Part shown: positions 7,228 through 15,578 of the stretch, piece by piece
Layout: each line of letters opens with the position of its first letter
How positions within the stretch are numbered: position 1 is the first letter of the stretch
DNA from: JAZLJD01 sp045617725
GTDB lineage: Bacteria; Bacillota; Clostridia; Lachnospirales; Lachnospiraceae
Length of the DNA: 19,368 nt
Assembly: GCA_045617725.1 (NCBI GenBank)
Contig: JAZLJD010000063.1
Span: 1-19,368, forward strand
Reading direction: 5' to 3'
Program-made: the position numbers and the translations under genes
Notes under the pieces: model-generated
Database searches by the model: none
Seen by the model: only the letters and a program-made list of their open reading frames with translations
What the model was told of the DNA's origin: nothing

Positions 7228-7252
7228 AGCTTTAAGTAAAGGAGAAAGAAAA

Positions 7253-10200
7253 ATGAAAGCAAAAACAAAGGCAATTGTAAAACGTGCATTAGCCTTGCTG
7301 TTGTGTGCCGCAATGGTATTTACAACAAGCGGAATGCAGACGATTACCGCACAGGCAGCACCGATGAAGGTCGTCTTATCAGCCGACAAATATGATGTCG
7401 CAGTGGGAGAATCGGTTACATTTAATGTTACCAATACTATCTACTATGACTTGTATACGAGTGAAGGCTTTTGGCTTGGAACTGTAGATTATTGGACGGG
7501 ACCATATTCGTATACATTTGACAAAGTTGGGGAATATGAGTTTTTTGCGCGGGCGTGGTCCACACAGGAAGAGACCAATACCATAAAGATTACCGTAAAA
7601 AAGCAAGAAGATAAATTTGAACTGTTTCTTAGCGATACGGATGTTGAGATAGGCGAAAATATTACTTCTTCCATTAATATCACCGGCGATTTCGATAAAT
7701 ATTATCAAAAGGATGATGTAACACTTAAGCTGAAGGATGAGAATGGAAACTTCCTGCCTCCTAAGAACAAGGCGGCAAGATGCGGAGAAGAAAGTTTCTC
7801 TTTTGCAACCGCAGGTACACATTCCGTAACAGCAGTTTTGGTTGATGGGAAAAACAATGTTAAGCATTCATCCAACACCGTGACAGTTAATGTAACTGCT
7901 CCGGCGCATTCCCTTACCGCTACCATTGATGACAAAACGGAAATAACCATCGAGCGTGATAACACAAATGTCACGAAGGACATTATAGTTACCAAAGTTG
8001 GATACGACGCTAAGGATGCAGTTACTTATTCTTCCAACAATAAGGCTGTTGTTAGTGTAGATAAAAATGGTAAGATTACCGCTATGAAAACTGGCAATGC
8101 AACCATTACCGTAACAGTAACGCATAAAAAGGGTCCGCAAGTTCAGTATTCTAATACCGCAACCATTTACGTTCAAGTTGTTGCACCGAGGAAGCTGACT
8201 CTTTCCGTTAATCCTGCACCCTTGTGGGTAGGTGAGACAGCAAAGCTCACTACGGATACAAATCAGACCGGTTTATCATATACGGTAACTCCTGAAGGTG
8301 TTGTTACCTTATCAAGTGATAACAAGACCGTAACGGCAGTTGGAGAAGGTACAGCAAAGATTACCGCTTCTAACGCTTCTATCAGCAGGGATGTAACCGT
8401 TACCGTACAGAAGAAGGCATTCAGCTTCTCTGTAGATAAGAAGGAATTACTGGTAGGCGAGACCGCACAGGCAACTTCTTCCTGCAATTATGTAGCAAAT
8501 GTTGCTTATTCTACCAGCGATGCTAATGTTGCAACCGTAGATAAAGACGGAAAGATTACGGCAGTAGGCTGTGGTACAGCAACTATTACTGCTAAAGCCG
8601 GCACGGATACCAAAACCGAAACCGTTACTGTAAGCCGTCAGTTCAACTTAAAGTATATGGTAGCTACCGGTACCGCTTTTGTAGAAGATACCGCTGCTAC
8701 AAAGACCGTTAAGGCTGATACCGTAGCTGCTGCAATTGCACAGGCTTCTTATACAAAAGAAGGCAAGAAGTACATTCAGATCCTTGATCCTAAGGAGCAG
8801 GGCAACGACGTAATCCTTTACTACGCCGACCTGAGCGAGTATGTTTCCTTAAGCAAGAAACTTGTAAATGAAAACCCTGATGAAAACGGATACTATACAC
8901 TTGAGTTTGAAGCAACCCCGATGCAGCTTCCTTCCGCAGGCGGTGCAGCTCAGAACATCGTATTATTGATTGATAAGTCCATCTCTATGGCAGCATCCAA
9001 GGACGGGGATGATGATATCGTTGCACGGAAATGGGATGACTGCAGATGGAAGATTATGTTAGATGCTGTTGACAGCTTCCTGGATTCTGTTCTTCCCGCA
9101 GGAAATACTGCCAATACAGTAACCCTTATTACTTATGCCGGATCTGCTTCGGTTACCGTTCAGAATGCAACTTCCAAATCTACAATCATGGATGCATTGA
9201 ATGGCATTTTTAATGAGACTCAATTCAACATAATAAAGGGTTATAGTACAACCTATGCTAGTTCTTATAGTAACCTTGCATATTACACGGACTACAAGGA
9301 TGCTTTAGATAAGGCAAGTACAGTGCTTGATGAAACAAATAAAGATAACAATACCGTAGTCTTCATGACGGATGGTCAGGATAATCAGAATACTACAGAC
9401 AGCATTAAGAAGAGTGGAAATGCCCTTAAGAAGAAAGCAACCATCTACTCTGTAGCAATGATTAGTTCTCCAGGAACTACGGAAAAAGCAGAAATGGGCA
9501 AGGATTCCTTCGCTGAAGACCTGTTCATTGGAACCAATATTGCCGATTTGAAGGAAGCTTTCTCCAATATCGCAGGCGCTATCATTAATTTCCCTGCAAT
9601 CTCCAATGCAGCATTCTATGACAGACTTGGTGAGAACTTCACCTTAGTTTCCAACAATAGTATGCAGGGCGAGTTCGTAGTAATCCCTGCCGGCTTTAAC
9701 GATAAGAATTCTATTCAGATTAAAGTAAAGGCTGATAAAGTAAACGAGTTTGGTTATTCCAATACCAATAGTTTCTGTTCTTTCAAATTTACCGCAGCAG
9801 GTGAGGAATGGCAGACTGTAGTTAAAGAAGCTTCTCCTAAGGCACTCATCCCTATCAAGGCTGAGACCGCAAGCTTTACCGTAAACTTCGGTGAGGTTCT
9901 TGAAGGCTCTATCGCAAGCTTCAATAACTGGGGAACCGATAAGGCAGTTGTTGTAGCTGAAACGAAGGACATTGACCCTGAGAGAAATAGAGGAAGCGTA
10001 ACCATCAATGCGGATGGAACCTTCACTTATACCCAGGGTAAGGGCATCAAGAATGATGGTACGGAAACCGTAGAGTTCAACTATACCGTACAGAAGAAGG
10101 GTGACGACCGTATTAAAGCTACCGGTAAGGTTACCATTGCAATCAAGGATGTTCATACCGTAACCGTTAAGTATATCGACACGGATGATAACAATAAAGA

Positions 10201-13200
10201 ATTAGATGATGCCCTGACCTTTAATAAGGCAAACGGCGAGTCCTATTCCGTAGAAGCCAAGAACTTTACCAATCTCTCCACGGATTGGGAAACCGTAAAT
10301 ACGACCATGGGTGATAAGGATGTAACTTATGAGATTCCTTATACTCATAACAAAGCAGCTTATACAATCAAATATGTAAATAAACTGACTAATAGTGTTA
10401 TCACATTTGAGTCCGGTGATGCCAAGATTGGTTTACCGTTAACTGTAACCTTTAACGGAGATTTAGAGGACCTTGCAGCATTCATCATTGAAGCAGGTGC
10501 TGATGAGACAAAGACCAAGGAAGCCATCAGTGCAGATCCCGATGAGAACGTATTTACCTTCGTATGTGTTCCGAAGGAACAGTATCATTGGTTTATTAAG
10601 TATATCTGGGTTGACAGCGACAGCGTAGAGCATGAGATTGCAAACGCATTAGATAAGGGTACCGTTTATGCCGGATATCCTATCGCTGTAGCTGAAACCG
10701 ATAAGATTCAGATTACCGGTTATACCTACGATCATGACACCCGCGTAGCAAGTGTTTCCAAAGATGATAATGTATGTAAGATTTACTACACCAAGAACAG
10801 CTATGATTTTGAAGTAGATTATGTATATGAAGATGGTACTCCCGTACTTGTAAACGGTGAGCCCAAAGTAGTAAGCATGTCAGTACCTTTTGGCGATGCA
10901 GTATCCGTTCCTACCGAAACAATCAACGGTTACACTGCAGATAAGGATGTTGTTGCAGTAGACAGCATGCCTGCAGAAGCAGTAAAGGAAACCGTAACCT
11001 ATTTCGCAAAGAGCCAGATCGAACTTACTCTTGCAACACAGGATTACACCTACAACGGAGCAAACCAGAATCTTCCTACTGCAGTAGTAGTAAATGCGGA
11101 TAATGATTATAACTATGTAATTGAGTATTCCTTAGATAATGTAAACTTCAGCACTGCAGTTCCTACCGTTAAGAACGCAGGTGACTATACTCTTTATGCA
11201 AGAGCAAATGCTACCAAGAAGGCTGATGCACCGTTCTCCGTAGGTTATACCATGGGAACTGCACAGCAGGATTACACGGTAGCAAAGAAAGCTGCCACCC
11301 TTAAGGTAAAAGGTGACTATGGTACTACAGACATTACCATGCCTTATGGAAATGAGCCGATTGTAGAAGTAAGTCCTATTAATTTTGAAAGCTGTGATAC
11401 TCCGGTATACACCGTAAAAATTGAGGGCTATGAAGATAATAACGGAGCAGCTAACGCACAGGGTTATGAAATCGTAATTACAGCCGGTGAGAATCCGAAC
11501 TACGATGTTACTGTTATAAACGGTAAGTTATTTGTAACCAAGAAGATTGTTTCCATCGATAAGATTACCAGAGAAAAGGTATACGATGGCCAGCCCTTTA
11601 GTGAAACCATTACAGACATTGCAACCGGCGTAGCAAATGAGACCATTGATATCGTTATCTCTTCCGACGAAGTAAATGTCGGCGAGTGGGACCTTGAAGT
11701 AAGCATTGATTCTAAGTACGACCATGATTACGCACTGTCCCTGGATCCTAAGAATACCTTAACCATCACTAAGGCAGCAATTACGCTTCCTGCATACGAT
11801 GATGAGAAGACCTATGATGGTCAGGGTTACAGCATGGACTACAACTTCAATGGTGTAAACGGTGAAACGTATGTAGCAACCGCAGCAACTGACGAAGTAA
11901 ATGTAGGTGAGTACGACCTTACCATTACCACCACTGCAACAACGAACTACGCAGTAAACGTAACCGACAGCACCTTAACCATCAACCCTGTAGAGATTAA
12001 TCTACCTGCATACGATGATGAGAAGACCTATGATGGTCAGGGTTACAGCAAGGATTACAACTTCAATGGTGTAAACGGTGAATCTTATGTAGCAACCGCA
12101 GCAACTGACGAAGTAAATGTAGGTGAGTACGACCTTACCATTACCACCACTGCAACAGAGAACTATGAAGTAACTACGACCGCAAGCACCTTAACCATCA
12201 CTCCGGCAGCAATTACGCTTCCTGCATACGATGATGAGAAGACCTATGATGGTCAGGGTTACAGCAAGGATTACAACTTCAATGGTGTAAACGGTGAAAC
12301 GTATGTAGCAACCGCAGCAACCGATGCCAAGGATGCAGGCGAGCATGCACTTACCATTAGCACCAATGCAACAGAGAACTATGAAGTAACCACGACCGAC
12401 AGCACCTTAACCATCACTAAGGCAGCAATTACGCTTCCTGCATACGATGATGAGAAGACCTTTAACGGCCAGGGTTACAGCAAGACCCATGAATTTGACG
12501 GAGTAAATGGCGAGACCTACACCGCAACCGCATCTACTGATGAAGTAAATGTAGGCGAGCATGCACTTACCATTAGCACCAATGCAACAGAGAACTATGA
12601 AGTAACCACGACCGACAGCTACTTAACCATCAATCCTATGGAGATTGTTCTTCCGGACTACTCCTATAGCAAGGTATATGATGGAGAAGGCTACACCGCA
12701 ACCTACAAGGCAAATGGACTTTACGAGAACGGAATTACCGTAACCGTATCCAGCGACGAAGTAAATGCAGGTGAGTATGAACTGAATGTAGCAACCACTG
12801 TTGATGACAATGCAAACTACAAAGTAGTACCTTTTGAAACCAGCAAGTTAACCATCACTAAGAAGGCTGCAGTAGTAACCATTACCGGTGCTACCAAGAC
12901 TTACGGCAACCAGGATCCTGCTTATGCAGTTTCCGTAACCGGCTTAGTTGAGGGTGATACCTTAAACTACACCATCAGCCGTGAAGAAGGTGAGAATGTT
13001 GGCACCTACCCTGTAACACTTACCGTAGGTGAAAACCGCAACTATGTTGCAGAGAATCCTGCTCCTGTATTACTTACCATTACACAGAGAGCATTAACCA
13101 TTGTTCCTAATGATGCAACGAAGATGGCCGGAACTCCGGATCCTGTATTTACCGGAACCGTAACCGGTGGAATCGTTGGCAACGATGAAATCCGCGCAGC

Positions 13201-13693
13201 TTACTGGAGAGTAGTTGGAGCAGATCAGGAAGCAGAAGGTCAGTACACCATTTATGCAAGTGCAATGGAAGATATGAATCCTAACTACACTTACACCTTT
13301 GGAACTGCAACCCTGACGATTACCGAAGGCGAAGCAATCCTTCCTATTCCTGAAGAACCCGGCGAGGGCGGCAACCCGAATCCCGGACCTGTTATCGTAC
13401 AGAGACAGCTTCCTCCTGCAGAGCAGGATGAGCAGACTGAAGTAGTACCGGAGGTTGTACCTGAAGTAGTACCTGAAGAACTTCCTGAAGAGCCGGTAGC
13501 TTTGAATCCTGCACCGACGGCAGAAGAGCTTCCTGAGGAGCCTGTAGCACTTGCAGCTTTACCGGATGAAGATACATCTGAATGCTACATTCACTGGGCA
13601 ATGGCTTTACTTACATTACTCTATGCAATCTACACCGTACTTCGTACCATGAAGCGCGATAAGATGATTAAAGAGCTTAAGAACGAGAAATAA
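7253..13693 (+). CDS. Giant surface protein: Big_2, VWA, MucBP-like and YDG/MBG repeats
   Basis: This 2146-residue exported protein is probably an adhesin. A signal peptide ends near AQA-A (residues 33-36). Two Ig-like regions (about 38-215) precede three Big_2-like domains (about 220-312, 313-387, 389-463), each with a K-I-T-A-x-G-type motif. A region of unknown fold follows (464-565). The VWA domain (about 567-780) has MIDAS residues Asp574-x-Ser576-x-Ser578 and TDG at 706-708. Next come a cadherin/VCBS-like segment near 900-966, MucBP-like repeats (967-1256), MBG/YDG-type repeats (1257-2028), an acidic Pro-rich stalk (2029-2110) and one membrane helix (about 2112-2130) with a basic tail. 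There is no LPxTG sortase motif. The ATG at 7253 has AAAGGAG 8 bases upstream and directly starts the signal peptide; the ATG at 7172 would bury it. Frequent ACC, AAC and GTA codons suggest strong expression. The ligand is unknown. Confidence 0.85.
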   Translation: MKAKTKAIVKRALALLLCAAMVFTTSGMQTITAQAAPMKVVLSADKYDVAVGESVTFNVTNTIYYDLYTSEGFWLGTVDYWTGPYSYTFDKVGEYEFFARAWSTQEETNTIKITVKKQEDKFELFLSDTDVEIGENITSSINITGDFDKYYQKDDVTLKLKDENGNFLPPKNKAARCGEESFSFATAGTHSVTAVLVDGKNNVKHSSNTVTVNVTAPAHSLTATIDDKTEITIERDNTNVTKDIIVTKVGYDAKDAVTYSSNNKAVVSVDKNGKITAMKTGNATITVTVTHKKGPQVQYSNTATIYVQVVAPRKLTLSVNPAPLWVGETAKLTTDTNQTGLSYTVTPEGVVTLSSDNKTVTAVGEGTAKITASNASISRDVTVTVQKKAFSFSVDKKELLVGETAQATSSCNYVANVAYSTSDANVATVDKDGKITAVGCGTATITAKAGTDTKTETVTVSRQFNLKYMVATGTAFVEDTAATKTVKADTVAAAIAQASYTKEGKKYIQILDPKEQGNDVILYYADLSEYVSLSKKLVNENPDENGYYTLEFEATPMQLPSAGGAAQNIVLLIDKSISMAASKDGDDDIVARKWDDCRWKIMLDAVDSFLDSVLPAGNTANTVTLITYAGSASVTVQNATSKSTIMDALNGIFNETQFNIIKGYSTTYASSYSNLAYYTDYKDALDKASTVLDETNKDNNTVVFMTDGQDNQNTTDSIKKSGNALKKKATIYSVAMISSPGTTEKAEMGKDSFAEDLFIGTNIADLKEAFSNIAGAIINFPAISNAAFYDRLGENFTLVSNNSMQGEFVVIPAGFNDKNSIQIKVKADKVNEFGYSNTNSFCSFKFTAAGEEWQTVVKEASPKALIPIKAETASFTVNFGEVLEGSIASFNNWGTDKAVVVAETKDIDPERNRGSVTINADGTFTYTQGKGIKNDGTETVEFNYTVQKKGDDRIKATGKVTIAIKDVHTVTVKYIDTDDNNKELDDALTFNKANGESYSVEAKNFTNLSTDWETVNTTMGDKDVTYEIPYTHNKAAYTIKYVNKLTNSVITFESGDAKIGLPLTVTFNGDLEDLAAFIIEAGADETKTKEAISADPDENVFTFVCVPKEQYHWFIKYIWVDSDSVEHEIANALDKGTVYAGYPIAVAETDKIQITGYTYDHDTRVASVSKDDNVCKIYYTKNSYDFEVDYVYEDGTPVLVNGEPKVVSMSVPFGDAVSVPTETINGYTADKDVVAVDSMPAEAVKETVTYFAKSQIELTLATQDYTYNGANQNLPTAVVVNADNDYNYVIEYSLDNVNFSTAVPTVKNAGDYTLYARANATKKADAPFSVGYTMGTAQQDYTVAKKAATLKVKGDYGTTDITMPYGNEPIVEVSPINFESCDTPVYTVKIEGYEDNNGAANAQGYEIVITAGENPNYDVTVINGKLFVTKKIVSIDKITREKVYDGQPFSETITDIATGVANETIDIVISSDEVNVGEWDLEVSIDSKYDHDYALSLDPKNTLTITKAAITLPAYDDEKTYDGQGYSMDYNFNGVNGETYVATAATDEVNVGEYDLTITTTATTNYAVNVTDSTLTINPVEINLPAYDDEKTYDGQGYSKDYNFNGVNGESYVATAATDEVNVGEYDLTITTTATENYEVTTTASTLTITPAAITLPAYDDEKTYDGQGYSKDYNFNGVNGETYVATAATDAKDAGEHALTISTNATENYEVTTTDSTLTITKAAITLPAYDDEKTFNGQGYSKTHEFDGVNGETYTATASTDEVNVGEHALTISTNATENYEVTTTDSYLTINPMEIVLPDYSYSKVYDGEGYTATYKANGLYENGITVTVSSDEVNAGEYELNVATTVDDNANYKVVPFETSKLTITKKAAVVTITGATKTYGNQDPAYAVSVTGLVEGDTLNYTISREEGENVGTYPVTLTVGENRNYVAENPAPVLLTITQRALTIVPNDATKMAGTPDPVFTGTVTGGIVGNDEIRAAYWRVVGADQEAEGQYTIYASAMEDMNPNYTYTFGTATLTITEGEAILPIPEEPGEGGNPNPGPVIVQRQLPPAEQDEQTEVVPEVVPEVVPEELPEEPVALNPAPTAEELPEEPVALAALPDEDTSECYIHWAMALLTLLYAIYTVLRTMKRDKMIKELKNEK
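11780..11995 (+). repeat. 216-bp tandem unit 1 (YDG/MBG-like)
   Basis: Encodes residues 1510-1581, starting ITLPAYDDEKTYDGQGY. It shares long identical nucleotide runs with units 2 and 3, notably from the AYDDEK codons to about two thirds of the unit. Its tail (TTNYAVNVTDS) differs from the other three. Confidence 0.9.
11996..12211 (+). repeat. 216-bp tandem unit 2 (YDG/MBG-like)
   Basis: Encodes residues 1582-1653, with INLPAYDDEK in place of ITLPAYDDEK. The central DEVNVGEYDLTITTTAT stretch matches unit 1 and the tail ENYEVTTT matches units 3 and 4. Confidence 0.9.
12212..12427 (+). repeat. 216-bp tandem unit 3 (YDG/MBG-like, mosaic)
   Basis: Encodes residues 1654-1725. Its first half is nearly identical to units 1 and 2. 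Its second half (GEHALTISTNATENYEV) is nearly identical to unit 4 at nucleotide level, so the unit looks like a recombinant of the two types. Confidence 0.9.
12428..12643 (+). repeat. 216-bp tandem unit 4 (YDG/MBG-like)
   Basis: Encodes residues 1726-1797. It diverges from the others after AYDDEKT (FNGQGYSKTHEFDG) but shares its second half with unit 3. More divergent YDG/MBG-type units flank the array (residues 1434-1509 and 1798-2026). Confidence 0.9.
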
Positions 13694-13712
13694 GAGAGAG
13701 GAGATTACGAAT

Positions 13713-13916
13713 ATGAAAATGAAATATATTGATATCGCATTAACAGCAGTATTTACCGTAGTCGTATTGATCCTTTTGTTCTTACATGGATGCAGTATTG
13801 ACATCATCATCGCTTTGGTATCCGCTGCAGTACTTATTGTCAGCGTAGTAGTTTCTCTGGTTCAGTATCGTAAGATTAAAGAACTTCAGAAAACCGAAGT
13901 TGAATTGCAGAAGTAA
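13713..13916 (+). CDS. Small two-helix membrane protein
   Basis: A 67-residue protein with two hydrophobic segments (about 7-25 and 29-50) joined by a short HGCSID turn, then a charged tail YRKIKELQKTEVELQK likely to form a helix or short coiled coil. I recognise no family. An AGGAG ribosome binding site precedes the ATG by about 9 bases; a second ATG two codons later is a minor alternative. The gene starts 19 bases after the giant surface-protein gene and a terminator follows, so the two share a transcript. Its tail resembles the C-terminal tail of the giant protein, which suggests a paired role at the membrane, such as anchoring or export. That role is inference. Confidence 0.8.
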   Translation: MKMKYIDIALTAVFTVVVLILLFLHGCSIDIIIALVSAAVLIVSVVVSLVQYRKIKELQKTEVELQK

Positions 13917-13936
13917 TTCATAACAAAGTATTTGAG

Positions 13937-13965
13937 AGGGCTTCGTCTTGGACGGAGCCCTTTTT
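13937..13965 (+). terminator. Terminator of the surface-protein operon
   Basis: GGGCTTCGTC (13938-13947) pairs with GACGGAGCCC (13951-13960), with one G-U pair and a TTG loop, followed by five T residues (13961-13965). It lies 21 bases after the stop of the small membrane protein gene. Confidence 0.92.
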
Positions 13966-13996
13966 ATGTGATTAACGGATTATTAAAACGGAAAAA

Positions 13997-14032
13997 ACAG
14001 CAGTAGACCAGAAATGTTTGCTGTATTATAGT
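13997..14032 (+). promoter_or_regulatory. Possible malQ promoter with inverted repeat
   Basis: TAGACC (14004-14009), 17 bases, then TATAGT (14027-14032) is a moderate promoter match. It would start transcription near 14039, about 26 bases before the malQ ATG. A 6-bp inverted repeat ACAGCA (13997-14002)/TGCTGT (14019-14024) brackets the -35 and spacer and could be an operator. Low certainty. Confidence 0.35.
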
Positions 14033-14064
14033 AGTAAGAAATGAGAATAAGAAAGAGGATAGCA

Positions 14065-15558
14065 ATGCGGTTAACAGGAGTTTTACTTCCCATATTCAGT
14101 CTTCCGTCGAAGTACGGAATCGGAACCTTTTCAAAGGAAGCCTTTGAATTCGTTGATTTCCTTAAGAAGGCAGGACAGCATTACTGGCAGATTCTGCCCC
14201 TGGGGCCTACCGGCTACGGAGATTCCCCCTATCAGTCGTTTTCTACTTTTGCGGGGAATCCGTATTTTATTGACCTTCAGGAATTCATCGAGAAGGGCTG
14301 GCTTACGGAGGAGGAGATTACTTCCTATAGGACCATATCGCATCCCGAGTATGTGGAGTATGACTTGATTTATGCTTCGCGCTTTAAGCTGCTTCGCAAG
14401 GCTTTTACGGCTTGTCGTTCGGAGGCGTACCTTGATGAGAATCCGGACTATGAGCAGTTTTGCAACGAGAATTCTTTTTGGCTCACGGATTATGCTTTGT
14501 TTATGTCCATAAAGGAAGCGCAGGACGGGAAGTGCTTTGTAGAGTGGCCGGAACCGCTCAGACTGCATGAGGAAGCGGCACTTTCCGAATTCGCAAAAGA
14601 GCATGCGGAGGAACTTGATTTTTATCGCTTCCAGCAGTTCTTCTTTCGAAAACAGTGGACAAAGCTTCGGGAATATGCGCATGAACAGGGCATTGAATTT
14701 ATCGGCGACATACCGATTTATGTAGCTTTTGACAGTGCCGATGCGTGGTCAACGCCCCGGCTGTTTCAACTGGATGAGGACCATCTTCCGGTTGCGGTTG
14801 CAGGTTGCCCGCCTGATTATTTTGCCGCCAAGGGTCAGCTTTGGGGCAATCCTCTGTATGATTGGGAGTACCATAAGAGTACGGGGTATGAATGGTGGAT
14901 GAAGAGACTGCGTTATCAGTACACTCTCTATGATGTGGTGCGGATTGACCATTTCCGCGGTTTTGAGTCGTATTATTCCATTCCGTATGGCGATGAGGAT
15001 GCTTTGGGCGGCCATTGGGAGAAGGGACCCGGAATTGATTTCTTTAACTGCCTTAAGAAAACGCTCAACAATCCGAGAGTGATTGCGGAGGATTTGGGCA
15101 TGTTGACGCAGGAAGTGTTTGACCTGGTGGAAGAAACCGGCTATCCCGGAATGAAGGTGTTGCAGTTCGCATTTTCTGCCGAAGGTGGAAGTGCATATCT
15201 GCCGCATAATATCATCAAAAACTGTGTGGTATACACGGGAACCCACGACAATGACACAGTCTGGGGCTGGTATCATACCATGTCACCGGAGGACCGGAAA
15301 TTCTTAAATGATTATCTGCTCATCCGGGACGGGGATATGGTACATGAGAAACTGATTCTGACGGCACTTACTTCGGTTGCGGACCTTACGATTATCCCGA
15401 TGCAGGATTACCTGAGCCGCGACAGCGAAACCCGTATTAACACGCCGTCTACTTTTGGAAACAACTGGAAGTGGCGTATGCCGGCCGGAGTATTAAATGA
15501 CAGTATAGCAAGCTGGATGAACCGACTGGCAGTCATCAGCGAAAGAGTAAGCAGGTAA
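14065..15558 (+). CDS. malQ: 4-alpha-glucanotransferase (amylomaltase, GH77)
   Basis: This 497-residue cytoplasmic enzyme should transfer alpha-1,4-glucan segments between malto-oligosaccharides, working in maltodextrin and glycogen metabolism. The GH77 signatures are all present: the N-terminal GVLLPIFSLPSKYGIG and GPTGYGDSPYQSFS, nucleophile Asp295 in VRIDHFRG, acid/base Glu342 in VIAEDLG and transition-state Asp395 in GTHDNDT. These positions agree closely with the catalytic triad known from Thermus amylomaltase. The length is normal for the family. The ATG at 14065 is chosen over 14041 because GAGGAT lies just upstream and the family N-terminus begins here. The GGDEF gene follows after 20 bases and is probably co-transcribed. 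No other maltose or glycogen gene is in the window. Confidence 0.96.
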   Translation: MRLTGVLLPIFSLPSKYGIGTFSKEAFEFVDFLKKAGQHYWQILPLGPTGYGDSPYQSFSTFAGNPYFIDLQEFIEKGWLTEEEITSYRTISHPEYVEYDLIYASRFKLLRKAFTACRSEAYLDENPDYEQFCNENSFWLTDYALFMSIKEAQDGKCFVEWPEPLRLHEEAALSEFAKEHAEELDFYRFQQFFFRKQWTKLREYAHEQGIEFIGDIPIYVAFDSADAWSTPRLFQLDEDHLPVAVAGCPPDYFAAKGQLWGNPLYDWEYHKSTGYEWWMKRLRYQYTLYDVVRIDHFRGFESYYSIPYGDEDALGGHWEKGPGIDFFNCLKKTLNNPRVIAEDLGMLTQEVFDLVEETGYPGMKVLQFAFSAEGGSAYLPHNIIKNCVVYTGTHDNDTVWGWYHTMSPEDRKFLNDYLLIRDGDMVHEKLILTALTSVADLTIIPMQDYLSRDSETRINTPSTFGNNWKWRMPAGVLNDSIASWMNRLAVISERVSR

Positions 15559-15578
15559 GCTTATAGGGGATGGTGTGA

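Noticed and set aside
7172..7252. N-terminal extension of the giant protein to base 7172
   Set aside because: It would put 27 charged and polar residues before a classical signal peptide; the AAAGGAG site fits the ATG at 7253.
11780..12643. CRISPR-like array
   Set aside because: The periodic repeats are in frame, 216 bp long and encode a conserved protein repeat, without unique short spacers.
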